Positions 53,955-64,000 of a DNA stretch of 64,000 nucleotides are shown piece by piece. Under the pieces are notes generated by a model. That model was given only the letters and a program-made list of their open reading frames with translations, was not told the DNA's origin and did not search any database. Every line of letters begins with the position of its first letter. Position 1 is the first letter of the stretch. The stretch lies in the NCBI GenBank assembly GCA_009192285.1, contig WBVU01000005.1, positions 1,372,768-1,436,767 on the forward strand. Direction: 5' to 3'. The translations under genes were made by a program, and so were the position numbers. The stretch comes from Morchella semilibera. Its lineage: Eukaryota > Ascomycota > Pezizomycetes > Pezizales > Morchellaceae.

Positions 53955-55237
53955 TCTTTTGGTATTTTGAATTCTTCTGGCTCTTTTGGTGCGCCGGTTA
54001 GCTTTGTATGCAGGTAAACCCGAATGGAGTAAGACAAGGAGACTTTACACAACTAATTGCTAGACTGTTCTTGAATAGATCGGTTACTAGGGCGAGGTGT
54101 AGGGTGCCCTAATTACTCTAGTGATAGATAGTCGGATATGATGTGCCCTCACGGAAACCTTCTGCTAATAACTATAGTCGAACATAGGAAGGGTTGCGGC
54201 TCATGTTGAGGGCTGGGCTGCAACCACTATTTATATACCCTTGTGTCGTTTCAACGCTTATTGAGATAGACGACTCTACCACTCACCTGGACACCCCCTT
54301 CACCGGATAGTTCATCTTGATTGGTTTAGGCCGTATCTTTTTGTTATTAGAGTCTGTTATTTTCCTCCCAGGTCTCAGCCAACAATCAATTGCTGCAGAT
54401 ACCGCATTGGCCCGCTCTCGTCCCGTTGGGTGTGGCGGGGCGCCTGGAGTGCTTCCACCTCTTTGGCCATTGACACATCAGGTATGATTACCGTTAGGCT
54501 ATCATAAGCCCAGGTCGATAGATCTAGCTAACGAGAATAATGTTTTACTGATGCATGTAACACGGCGCTGCGAACAATTACGTGGTGAGCCGTTGAACAC
54601 AAGAGGCTTCTGCCTTGCGAAGCGGGGCTGTAACGATATGATATGATACACAAAAACTGCTTCGTCCATTGGTCAGGGGTGCAGGGATAGTAGGTTGTGC
54701 TATGATCCAAATAAGCTAACTAGGTATAGGTCGCGATCGGAATATGGGTGCTCAAGCAAGTGCTTTTTGTCTATGTACCTTTGGTAAATTGAATACATGA
54801 CGGGACTCTTAGGCTCCAAAAAATGATATTCAAGGCGATGCAAGATATTAATCGCTGCTGGTGTAGCTGAAGGTTTCTAACTGGGCTCTGTTACATATTA
54901 TACGGCGTTTCTAAGCACGGCTAGATGCACAGAGAAAATCGCCAGTACGGCATGCAGTAGTAGCCGTGTTCAAGAATACCCTCTAGTCACCTGGAATTGT
55001 AGTTCATTGGATGACATCTCGTTTTCATAGTCTAAATCTGAACAGAGGGGGTGGGTCGATTCGGAAAACTAGAACGCAGCATTATCATTGGCTAGTCGCC
55101 GACCGTTGCCAGGTGGTGATTACCAACCTCAGCCTCATTGCTTACCACTATGGGGACAAGAGGCGAATACTTCTTATAGAGCCTTAGGGAGCAAGGAACA
55201 AACACTAGTTTTTCCACCTCATTTGCATCGTACACAT
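53955..55237. other. Divergent intergenic region
   Basis: Lies between the kinase-ankyrin gene (minus) and the HeLo-pseudokinase gene (plus). CCACTCACCTGGACACCCCC at 54280-54299 loosely resembles CCACTCGAACACCCCCTCAC at 59258-59277, perhaps a shared element. No gene seen. Confidence 0.4.
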
Positions 55238-57010
55238 ATGGAAGTCACTGGACTAGTCTTTGGGGCTTTGCCTCTTGCAGCGCAGCTTTTTCAATGTACC
55301 CTTGCTCTTTATTCCCAATTTTCCGAATCTCAAGATATAGGCAAGACTTCTAATAAGTATCGAACATTTCTCCAAATCGAACGGCACCGCTACGAGAACG
55401 TTGGGGCATATATCGGCCTCAGTCAAGGCAATCAAACACGTCAGCTACAACCCGCAACACTTGATCTCGTCCTCGACATATTGGCCCACATAGCTCAAAC
55501 GTTACTTGAAACACAAAGACTTGAGAGAAAGTACAGTTTCCCTCTCAATACTTCAACGTCCGCGGGGTCGCCTCCGACCCAAACATCCGTTTCCACCGCA
55601 CCGCCTAGCGAGGAACCGTTGAGCTCCAGCGTAACCCGACGACTTGAGAAACATGCGGTCTTGGCCGAGGAGGTGAAGCGAAGCGTATCACGACTAGCTA
55701 GTGTAAGGTTCGTAGTACGTGATAAAAGTAAACTCGAGCAGTTTATCCTCGATCTCAGGAATTTCAATGATGGACTTGAAAATATCACCGGATACCAGCC
55801 ACAACTTCGAAGTCAGTTAATTGTTCAGATGTTAGATGCGCAAGGAGTCCAAGCCCTATCCGCGCTAAGTTTAGCTACCGAGAATGTCTACCCTACACTG
55901 TCAGAGATTGCAAAACGGAAGGCAGCATATCTTGAGATGGGGGACCGTCAACAGCAGGAAGCCTCCGGAGGTCCGAAGCATCTAAAGGTCTCCGAGCTCA
56001 AGCTGAACTACGGTGACATTGATATCCGGAAGGGCGCGGATTCGGCCGGTCGCACGTTTGGATCGTACCGGGGAATGCACGTTATGATTGAGTGGAAGGT
56101 TCTTGGCGACGAACCGTCCTACAATCGGAGACTGATCTCCAGAATAGAAGATATGTCCAGGTTCTTGTCAAGTACAACTCAAGACGATGTTTTATCTCCT
56201 TCCCATCTGTTGGAATGTATCGGGTAATGAACTTCCTCTGTCACCGCACCAATGGTACCGTACAAAGACTAACCATCCTCGGCCAATAGCTACTCTTTTA
56301 AGCCCGGTCAAACAGAACGGGTTGCAATTATCTACAAAACATTGGACACGAAACATACCACTCTCCAGGATATGATAAGCGATGAGGAGCATGCGGACTT
56401 CAACCTCGGGGCACGATTACGCCTAGCGCTCTCCCTAGCAGAGTCTATTTTTTACCTACATCTCACCGGCTGGCTTCACAAGGGTCTACGTAGCTCTAAT
56501 ATCATCATTCGAGGAGATTTATCACAGTACGAGATAGGAACAAAGGCCTTACGGGCGTACCTTGTGGGATTCAGCACAGCGAGGCTAGACGCTCCCAACG
56601 AGATATCGGAGAAGATCGAAACAGACACCCATTCCGATCTTTATCACCATCCGCGATACCAATCGGCAAACAAGGATGAGAATCAGTACACTCGCCAATA
56701 CGACATCTACAGCCTTGGCATGATTCTATTAGAGCTAGGATCTTGGCAGCTAATAGAGACAAGTGGTGGCTACAAGCCAAAAGGATACAATCCAAGCAGG
56801 TTTCTCAATAAGCTCCTCAGAGGTCCAGTTCAGAGCTTGAGCTTCACGATGGGAAATGCTTATAAACGAGCCGTGATTTGGTGCCTCCAAGGGCAGTTCG
56901 AGAAGAAGGCTACGGAGCCTGAATTCGCTTCCCTTAACCAATCGGAGATGTCAACTGTATTTTGGGAAAAGGTTGTGCTTGAGCTAGGGAAAAACGCCGT
57001 CGAGGAGTAA
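55238..57010 (+). CDS. HeLo-domain pseudokinase (2 exons, 568 aa)
   Basis: Exon 1 is 55238-56223 and exon 2 is 56290-57010. The 66-nt intron has GTAATG, a GACTAACC branch site and CAATAG and rejoins CIG to YSF in frame. The start MEVTGLVFGALPLAAQLFQC begins a HeLo (prion-inhibition and propagation) domain, residues 1 to about 230, the four-helix cell-death domain known from HET-S. A kinase-like domain follows from about 255, with VMIEWK as the lysine strand. The catalytic loop is LHKGLRSSNII (392-402), Gly replacing Asp, and YLVGFSTAR replaces DFG. YDIYSLGMILLELGSW matches helix F. It is a predicted pseudokinase. HeLo domains act at membranes when activated; that role is inferred here. No amyloid motif is seen at either end. 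Confidence 0.87.
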
Positions 57011-58084
57011 AGAGAATGTACTTAACAATATCCAAGACTGCGATAGTTAGACCTCGAACTTTAGAGTTAGAAACAGCCTGGACCATAATGGTGTTTTAGA
57101 ACGAGCTAGGTAGCGGCCACAGTGACGTCTGTGTAGATACTAACCTCCGGGATTGCCAGCTGTGGACGGTTGGGGTGCGCGTATTGGAACCCTAACCCTG
57201 GGTACCAAAGTAGTAGACTCAATATTCCTAACATTATACAGTCGTGTATGACCATGAGGATACTGGGGGATGCTGATACCACTTGATGTATTCGAACTCA
57301 TGGCCTGCTTAACTCTACTTTATAACAGCTACCCCACAGAATCAACTCCGGAGCAGGATAGGGTGTCAGAGTTGAGCCAATTAGGCGAGGGCCAGTGGAA
57401 CTGTTTCCTTGGGCTTTTTGGGGGGGCTCCTGACATAAGTCTAGGTACTTTAACGCCGGTCCATGTAGAAACAAAAGATGAATCCGAGCCCTAGGAAGGT
57501 AGGAACTCCAAATGAAAATCTTTCAGAGTTTACGCAGTCTTATGCGGTCCTTAATACACGTTCGATCTACCCCTTTAGAGAGACGGAGGGGCATAGAAAC
57601 AGGGAGTTTACTTTCATTTAAGCTCACTTCCTCCACTCGGCCCGGTAATGACAGTTTCATAAGTACTGAAAGCTGTGATATGGTGATATGGCGCAACATT
57701 CGAGGGTAGGAAGCCTAGATAATACGCTCCTGTAAGCTCCTCAGATACTTTCTTATATATATTGTCTTCCAGAAAACTCTGATGATTTGTACATCTACAT
57801 ATGGCAGCCTATTGGGCTGTAGCTTCGTTCATCGAAGCCCAATCAACCTATAGCACACGCAGCATGTCTATCATATACAGTAAAGAATGCCAGGCCTCCC
57901 GAATATATCTCAAAGCCCTACGTCCTACATCCCACCCGTCCATGAAAGCGATTTGTCATCGTCGAGGTTCAAAGGATCAATCCAGTGCGCGAATCCCTCC
58001 GTAGGCTTTACGCATATTTCCTGGATCGGTCCCGTCACTATTTAGTGGGAAGTAAGAAGTAAATGAGAACTGGTACGGCACAAG
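57011..58084. other. Intergenic; no gene called
   Basis: A 74-codon frame at 57270-57494 and two others near 57512-58004 lack motifs. A telomere-like motif lies at 57188-57199. Confidence 0.4.
57188..57199 (-). repeat. Telomere-like motif (2 units, bottom strand)
   Basis: AACCCTAACCCT followed by GGGTACC, about 180 bases after the stop of the HeLo gene. Confidence 0.9.
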
Positions 58085-58223
58085 TCAAGTATTGCCGTTT
58101 TGTTTTTGTTTTCTTTTGGGGGGCCTACCCCGCCTCCGGAGAGTGGGAGGTAAGGTTTTGTCATAGCCTACGGGCTGCATACATGTATGAAGTATCAACC
58201 AATCAGTCACTCAAGTATTGCCG
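58085..58223 (+). mobile_element. 113-bp retroposon fragment with 13-bp target-site duplication
   Basis: TCAAGTATTGCCG at 58085-58097 recurs at 58211-58223. The insert ends in TTTTGTCATAGCCTACGGGC, TGCATACATGTATGAAGTAT and CAACCAATCAGTCAC. The same 3' end occurs at 21521-21587, where it carries an (AAAT)n tail, and at 25736-25755. It is a 5'-truncated copy of a non-LTR-type element. Confidence 0.8.
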
Positions 58224-58402
58224 CTCGGGAAAGTAGCATAAACCGAGTGATGTACCATGATCCGGTCCATCTTTCAGATCCGGGATTTCTCGCCCCATAG
58301 TGTTCTAAAGAGTGCATTAACTATATTTCCTGCCTTATACTGCGAATCACGCACGATATAAGCCATAAAGACAGCCCCGAAAATAAATGTTTCCCGTATA
58401 CC

Positions 58403-58414
58403 GGGGTTAGGGTT
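58403..58414 (+). repeat. Telomere-like motif (2 units of TTAGGG)
   Basis: GGGGTTAGGGTT followed by GCATG. Confidence 0.85.
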
Positions 58415-58589
58415 GCATGTAAAATTTGAATTTAATGGTGCGACAGATGGCATTAACCCCAGGCTGTGAAAAATAAACGACCAAGGTCTCACTACCTCGT
58501 GGAATTGTTTGCTATATTCAATAACAGACGACTCCAGCTACATGTATGTATAAGTTATGCTCCAGACTAGGAGAAAGGGCTAAGCTATA

Positions 58590-58732
58590 CAGAGTCTGGT
58601 AGAATTATTGCGAAAGTCAACACTAAAAGAGTGGGTTTCTTGGTCCGTGCTCACAGCAAAAGTCCCTTCAAGAGCCAATGGGACTATCGGGTCACGGAAA
58701 ACCCACTTTCACAATAATTCTACCAGACTCTG
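58590..58732. mobile_element. 143-bp MITE with TA target duplication
   Basis: The left end CAGAGTCTGGTAGAATTATT then GCGAAAGT and the right end ACTTTCACAATAATTCTACC then AGACTCTG are inverted copies with one mismatch over 28 bases. TA lies at both borders (58588-58589 and 58733-58734). A second member is at 39039-39168. The good match of the ends suggests recent activity. Confidence 0.85.
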
Positions 58733-58799
58733 TAAACAACACAAATGGCAGGCAATTCATGTTTCCGTCGCGGAGACACAGTTTAGCCATGCTACTACG

Positions 58800-59216
58800 C
58801 CAGGAAATGCATCACTCGATGCATTATCGACACATTGCCCATACAAACCGAACATTCCTGATCGGTATGCATGATGCATTTTATGATGACTTTACTATCT
58901 TACTGCGAAAGGATCAGGAAAGTCATCAAGAAAGTTGTTGAATAGCTATAAACTCGCTTAAGGAGATTATCATATCATTATTATATGAGTTCATGGCCTA
59001 GCTGGTAAGATATACATTCTCTCGGCGGAAGCATCCAGGTTCAGCTCGCACACATAACATTCTTTTATTTCCGGACCCTTTACTGATTGGAAAGTCGTCA
59101 AATTACTGGGATGCATATACCGATGCATTAGTTGATGCATTTGCCGATTCATAATTAGCACACGCAGTATTCATTCTGAGGTGCATTTGCATTCGGAGAT
59201 GCATTTGCGATGCATT
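58800..59216. repeat. Cluster of ATGCAT / GATGCATT motifs
   Basis: About nine ATGCAT hexamers, most as GATGCATT, fall in roughly 410 bases: near 58807, 58819, 58867, 58874, 59111, 59123, 59134, 59200 and 59210. Spacing is irregular, so it is not a simple tandem array. The palindromic motif could be a protein-binding site or the remains of a decayed satellite. Confidence 0.65.
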
Positions 59217-59418
59217 ATACGGCGTAGTAGAGCCACCTAAGTAGACCGTTCCCTCAGCCACTCGAACACCCCCTCACTCGAATGGTTGGAGGGGGAGAAG
59301 AGGCCTTCCTTATAACCAGCTCCTTTACCGCTAACTCACCAAGTACTATACTGCCTGACCGGGGCGGGCAGCTACAGAGCCGTCCAGTTCCACTAAAAAA
59401 AAATCAAAGATTATACTT

Positions 59419-59430
59419 AGGGTTAGGGTT
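59419..59430 (+). repeat. Telomere-like motif (2 units of TTAGGG)
   Basis: AGGGTTAGGGTT preceded by CTT and followed by CTAAACC. Confidence 0.9.
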
Positions 59431-60128
59431 CTAAACCATAGGTGTCTGTCTGTTAAGGGTCTATCTGATCGAGGCAGCTTGGTAGTATCATAAGAACTGG
59501 GGACGTTATGGCAGCAAGGGCTCAATTTGAAGGTCATACATCCAGATACCGAACGCCCTATAACACGCAAGTGAAAGCGTTGGGGTTTGTTACGACATGG
59601 GCATATAGATCATCGGACTAACGCGTACGGAGAAACACCCACCATGGGCCAGGATCTTTCAGTGATTAAGCTACCAGGAACAGGTCTCCCTATAAATGGG
59701 GTAAATAATAAATTCTGGCGCCGCTCAATACAAGTAGTTATCAGGGGAGCTAAATTCCCCGGGGTTGGGCAATTGGCAAGACAAGGTTTGCCAAGCCTCA
59801 TCAAATTCAAGGTCTTAGAATGGATTTCAGCAGAAATTTTTACTTTCTTTACAAAAAAAAAAAAGCTTAAATAACAGCTCATCTGACGAATCTGTAGGGA
59901 AGAATCAGTATAGGCTGGTAGCTTAGGTGCCGGATTAATGTTGAAAACGACGCCCCAGATGTCAACAAGTAATTAGCCTTCTGCCACGAGTCATCTGACA
60001 AGCTCGTGACTAAGCTGTGGTAGGGTGTAGGGTTCACACCAGAAACTGCTAGCGAGTGCGGTCACAAATACATGTAGTCACCCGCACTCACACACAGTTC
60101 CTGTCCTGCCCGCCTATAAAAGGGTCCT

Positions 60129-60158
60129 ATTTTTGTATCTAGAATAAGCAAGCAAGTT
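60129..60158 (+). repeat. 29-bp dispersed repeat, copy 2
   Basis: ATTTTTGTATCTAGAATAAG then CAAGCAAGTT is the reverse complement of 5946-5974 with one base change. Confidence 0.6.
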
Positions 60159-61090
60159 TACCTGACGAATTCCACAAAGCGTTAAGGGTACCTTGTGACT
60201 TTCCAAAAAAAATAATGCGCCAAAGGTCCATGGATTGGACTACCATGGTTACCTCCACAGATGGGATTGCAACCTCCTTCGATGTCAACAGAACATGCCC
60301 TAGCTAGTAGCTACTGCCCAAAGCTACATGTTGTTCATGGACACTATTCCATATACCTAATATCAACCAAACATGGAATACTTAGCTGAGCTGCGGTATA
60401 TACATTCAGAGATCCGGGCCTATTATGATTTGGTAGATTTGGGAACAGCGCGCGCTGGTGAGGAAACCATTCACCCCGATCACCAGCTTGTTCGCGAAGG
60501 AATGGTTTCAGCCTCCACCTCCCAAATGACGACATAATAGTCTGGGGAATCTCGACATTATATGGTTTAGACCCTCGCTTATAATCGAGGGTATCGCTAA
60601 TAGTTATAGTCCTCATGAACGAGATGGATGGGCGATATGGAAACCATTATTCTGCGAAACTATGGGCATAGAAAAATACCCTCACAAGATCAACTCTCAC
60701 TATGGCTTCGCCTTGCCGTTACAAAGATTTAATTACGCTCACCATATTGTGTTAGCCTGTTTGGTGATCTTTGGCGAGTGCCACGCCTCTAGTGGATGGA
60801 AGGCCTGATATACTAGTCGGCGAACCGAAGAGCGGCTGTCTTAAGACAAACAGGCATGATTTACTTATGGCAAGGCATCAGATAGCTGTACGTGAGAGAG
60901 AGAGATACCATTTATTATGACGTTTATGCAGAAAACTGGAAAGAAATATGGAGCCTCAACGCTGTCGGATAAAACGAAAAGAAAGAAGAAGACACCCTTC
61001 ATGAGCTCATAGTATCATCCGCGCTAAACACCCAATCCGAGACACAAATACCAAAGCGAAATCGTAAACAAAAACAATTGCCAAAAAGGG

Positions 61091-64000
61091 CTATCCCTCC
61101 TGGGGTAGGAATGGGGCAAGTAAGGTCATAACTCTCTCGTGCCCCCTCTTTTTCGCAACATCAAATGCCGAGTCACCATTGTTATTGGTAATACTGACAT
61201 CGATACCATCCTCTCTCAGCAACATTCCCACAACTTCAGTATGTCCGCGGATCGCTGCGTGTAGTAGGCCGGTATTACCCCTCTTATTTCGGTAATTCAC
61301 ATCGTGTGCGCCCCTTTTCAGTGCTAGTTCGACGATCCTGGGTTTCCCTGACTTTGATCCTAAAGTGAGAACTGTATCACCGTCCCCATCCACTTCCAGT
61401 AACTCATCCCCCTTATCATACCGGTCAAGGAGCATCTCAAATATCCCGACATATCCATACTCGGCGGCAAGTAATAGGGGTGTCGTTCCATGATAATGAG
61501 GGGTCTTGAGTTGGATGCCTTCCTCCTTCAGTAAGATTTTGACAACCTCTTTATACCCCTTTCGTGTTGCTAACATCAAGGCTGTGAGCTGCCCGGGGCC
61601 CCTGTGGTTGATATCGCATCCACGCCTCCCCAGAATCAACTGCAGGAGTTGTGGGTCTCCAGATTCCGCGGCGAGTAATAATGGGGTGTACCCGTCTCCG
61701 GTAGCGATCGATACATCAATACCAGCCTGTTCCAATAACATCTCTAAAACCTCATGATTTCCGCTAGCTGCTGCGTATGCGCAGGCTGTATACCCACGAC
61801 TGTCTCTGTGATTGATGTCGAATCCACCTCGCTCTAGGATGAACTGAACAATACTTGTCATGCCGGCTTCCATAACGAGTAGCAGAGGAGTACGCATATC
61901 ACTGTCCATTGCGTTTAGCGCACCCTCACTCATCCCCCGGACTATCATTTCACTAGTCTGGACAGATCCGTGACTAATGGAATCCTTTAGTAGGATTATC
62001 CTTTCATCATTTGTGATAGCGACGTCAAGAAGTCTCTCCTCCATTAATATCTCCACTATACTTGTGTGACCTTGCATCCATGCTAGCGCTAAAGCCGTGT
62101 TTCCATCCTTGCCCTTGTGTTGCGTGTCTATGCCTTGTGCCTTAACGAGCAGTTTGCAGGGTTCCAAGCGCCCAAAAATCGCGGCGCAGGAAAGAGCGGT
62201 CCATCCATAATCCCTGCTTCTCGCGTTGACATCCAAGTCCTCCCGCGCTAGGAGTAGCTTTATCACCTGGCACTGATCCCTTTGCGTAGCCCATATTAAT
62301 AGTGTTTCCGAGTCATACTGTTTGTTGATATTAACCCTTAAATCAGCGACGAGAACTTTTAATATATCGAAGTGCTTTAATCTAGCTGCGATGAACAAGG
62401 GAGGCTCTCCGTCCGTGTTTATGGTGTTTGGTAGAACGTCATCACTGGCCTTAAGGATACTTTCTACAGTTCCTACATATCCGCCAATGATCGCAAGCGA
62501 CAAAGCCGTCTCTCCGGAGCGATTTCGATGATTCAAAATCGAAGCTTGAGTAGATGTGTTCCGGAGAATATGTTTAACTTCAGGTTCGCTACCTTTGGAG
62601 GCGGCATAGTGTAGGATGGTATCGCTGTTCACGTCGCTCAAGGTAAGATCACATCTACCAGTTTGGAGCAACTTCCGGAAGATAGCGGGGTCACCGGTGA
62701 GAAGGGCATGCATCAACGGCGTTTTCCCTTCCTGATCAGCGTGGTTTATGTCGACCGCTGGCCGCGCAATGAGGGACAGAACCACGCTCATTTGCTTTGA
62801 CTGAACCGCCAAGATGAGTGGCGTATTCATTGACTTATCACGGCAGCTTAAATCAGTGTTAGGATGATCAAGTAACAGCCGAACATATTCCATATCCCCA
62901 TGCTCGGCGCTGTGGTGTAGAGGGGTGCGTCCCATTTGGTTACAAGGGTTGGGATCCGAATCTTGGAAGTGTCCTGAGTCTTTTAGGCACTCCCTGAAAG
63001 TAGGCAACAGGCGATAGTAACACGCCGTCCATAAGAGAGATGTATTTCTCGTATCTATCCCGCTTAGATATGGGAGGGTAACATGCAAACTCGAAGCCCA
63101 TGACCGATAAACGTCAGATTGAGGGTCCAGCAACCCGTTCCATCCTTGAGGATTGAGGCTAGACTTAGTTACTAGAGTACTCAGGTGATGTCCCCAATTT
63201 CGAGAAGCGTAATGAATCAGAAGTTTCGGGGAGACGATGATATTATGGACGTTTGGATCATCAATATCGGAAAGATTATCATATGCGCCGTACATGGGGT
63301 TTGTTAAAACCTCTCTACACACATCGGCAATCCACCTCCTACCGTCATCTCTGTTGTATTCTGAAGATTGGTCCAAAAACTCTTTAACGGTGGCGTGGGA
63401 AAACCTTAATATCCCAGTGCTTTTATCCAGAACAACCAAGCCACAGCATATTGCATAGAGGTCGTCGATGCTACTAATCTTACTAGACGGCACATTGGTA
63501 TCCTGATGTGGATCAGTAGTGATTTGTAACGACTGAAGCAGTATCTCTGGCGAGCGGTCATCGATGGTGTTGTAAATCCAGTGTATTACGTTGAGCGCAT
63601 TTCGATTATTGGTCTTTGTATGCTTATCAATCCTGGATAGTATATTCCTATACTTTTCCTCTAGGGATTGTGGATTGTATCTCAGTGTGTCATCGATCCC
63701 ATCCTCCGTAACTTGTCGACCAAGCTCTTCGATCCTAAGAGAGACGGCCAGGAACCTAGGGAAGGTAAGTTGATCGCTCACCATGTAAGGAATGAAGTAA
63801 ACATACATCCCATTTGCATCGGTGTCCAGGGCATTGATCTTTGATCTCTGGGTCTCCAGGTAATTACGCATGCCTCTAGACTTCGAATATAAGTCCTCAA
63901 TCTTTCCATCAAGGTAGACTCGGATATCTCCACTGTTATCTTCGGGTCGTATGTAGTGCTGGTTGTATGCACTCATACGACTCTTGATGTCTGACTCATT
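61091..64000 (-). CDS. NACHT-ankyrin STAND protein, C-terminal part (cut by window edge)
   Basis: The frame is open through the right edge, so the N terminus, including Walker A and B, is outside. Within the window one intron (63756-63806, 51 nt, GTATGT to CCCTAG) joins DANGM to FLAVSLRIEELG, the winged-helix start typical of fungal NACHT proteins. The remainder of the NACHT-associated region (DLYAICCGLVVLDKSTGILRF, SHATVKEFL) is followed from about 330 residues into the visible part by some sixteen to eighteen ankyrin repeats up to the stop. The repeats are well conserved but less alike than those of the gene at 9921. Probable ligand-sensing part of an NLR-like switch. Confidence 0.88.
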   Translation of the reverse strand, partial: NESDIKSRMSAYNQHYIRPEDNSGDIRVYLDGKIEDLYSKSRGMRNYLETQRSKINALDTDANGMYVYFIPYMVSDQLTFPRFLAVSLRIEELGRQVTEDGIDDTLRYNPQSLEEKYRNILSRIDKHTKTNNRNALNVIHWIYNTIDDRSPEILLQSLQITTDPHQDTNVPSSKISSIDDLYAICCGLVVLDKSTGILRFSHATVKEFLDQSSEYNRDDGRRWIADVCREVLTNPMYGAYDNLSDIDDPNVHNIIVSPKLLIHYASRNWGHHLSTLVTKSSLNPQGWNGLLDPQSDVYRSWASSLHVTLPYLSGIDTRNTSLLWTACYYRLLPTFRECLKDSGHFQDSDPNPCNQMGRTPLHHSAEHGDMEYVRLLLDHPNTDLSCRDKSMNTPLILAVQSKQMSVVLSLIARPAVDINHADQEGKTPLMHALLTGDPAIFRKLLQTGRCDLTLSDVNSDTILHYAASKGSEPEVKHILRNTSTQASILNHRNRSGETALSLAIIGGYVGTVESILKASDDVLPNTINTDGEPPLFIAARLKHFDILKVLVADLRVNINKQYDSETLLIWATQRDQCQVIKLLLAREDLDVNARSRDYGWTALSCAAIFGRLEPCKLLVKAQGIDTQHKGKDGNTALALAWMQGHTSIVEILMEERLLDVAITNDERIILLKDSISHGSVQTSEMIVRGMSEGALNAMDSDMRTPLLLVMEAGMTSIVQFILERGGFDINHRDSRGYTACAYAAASGNHEVLEMLLEQAGIDVSIATGDGYTPLLLAAESGDPQLLQLILGRRGCDINHRGPGQLTALMLATRKGYKEVVKILLKEEGIQLKTPHYHGTTPLLLAAEYGYVGIFEMLLDRYDKGDELLEVDGDGDTVLTLGSKSGKPRIVELALKRGAHDVNYRNKRGNTGLLHAAIRGHTEVVGMLLREDGIDVSITNNNGDSAFDVAKKRGHERVMTLLAPFLPQEG

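Larger units (their letters stand above)
59217..61090. other. Intergenic; no gene called
   Basis: Frames at 59587-59882 on both strands and 60344-60616 on the minus strand lack motifs. It contains a telomere-like motif (59419-59430), the 60129 repeat copy, and CCTATAAAAGG at 60113-60123 that looks like a TATA box, though no gene follows. Confidence 0.4.

Noticed and set aside
58990-59050. tRNA-like wording (TAGCTGGTAAGA and GGTTCAGCTC)
   Set aside because: T-stem and acceptor stem do not pair; no intact fold.
1-64000. CRISPR array or prokaryotic operon structure
   Set aside because: No regularly spaced direct repeats; introns, a spliced tRNA and domain content are eukaryotic.

Overview
The window reads as a piece of a filamentous ascomycete (Pezizomycotina-like) nuclear genome. 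Evidence: short spliceosomal introns (46-91 nt) with CTAAC/CTGAC-type branch sites, a tRNA-Ser(UGA) with a 12-nt intron, fungal-type NACHT-ankyrin, HeLo and DUF7580-like proteins, Tc1/mariner transposase relics, and TTAGGG-type telomere motifs. Genes are sparse. About twelve credible protein genes lie in long gaps filled with small inverted-repeat elements (MITEs), retroposed scraps with target-site duplications, poly-C tracts and isolated telomere-like motifs. This suits an accessory, fast-evolving region rather than a conserved core block. I cannot name the species.

Layout. 1-302: tandem duplication of a tRNA-like unit. 303-8850: no convincing genes; homopolymers, inverted-repeat elements and one retroposed scrap. 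8854-9150: small secreted cysteine-rich protein. 9921-15875: a six-exon NACHT-ankyrin (NLR-like) gene on the minus strand, head to head with a two-exon HeLo-like/DUF7580-like gene on the plus strand. 16000-19000: two Tc1/mariner transposase relics and a retroposed scrap. 19603-19917: small charged helical protein. 20980-21190: NB-ARC relic. 28925-29689 and 35733-36482: two members of an unrecognised 250-residue family ending in DDWELC. 40772-41512 and 42676-43416: a divergent pair of distantly related 246-residue proteins of unknown function. 46745-46837: tRNA-Ser. 47755-48459: small degenerate kinase-like protein. 50235-53954: large Ser/Thr kinase-ankyrin protein. 55238-57010: HeLo-pseudokinase. 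61091-64000: C-terminal part of a second NACHT-ankyrin gene cut by the right edge.

How the genes may work together. Two NLR-like receptors, two HeLo-type putative death effectors, an apparently active kinase fused to ankyrins, and one or two pseudokinases in 54 kb resemble a fungal non-self-recognition or regulated-cell-death repertoire. That is inference from domain content and from the head-to-head NLR/HeLo-like arrangement; nothing here shows function. I saw no amyloid signalling motif of the HET-s kind linking the pairs.

The splice models were worked out by hand. The six-exon NLR model stays in frame from start to stop, the Walker A motif is rebuilt only by splicing in a 25-nt microexon, and both HeLo-type genes join cleanly across one canonical intron. 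Domain names rest on motif recognition only, with no database search.
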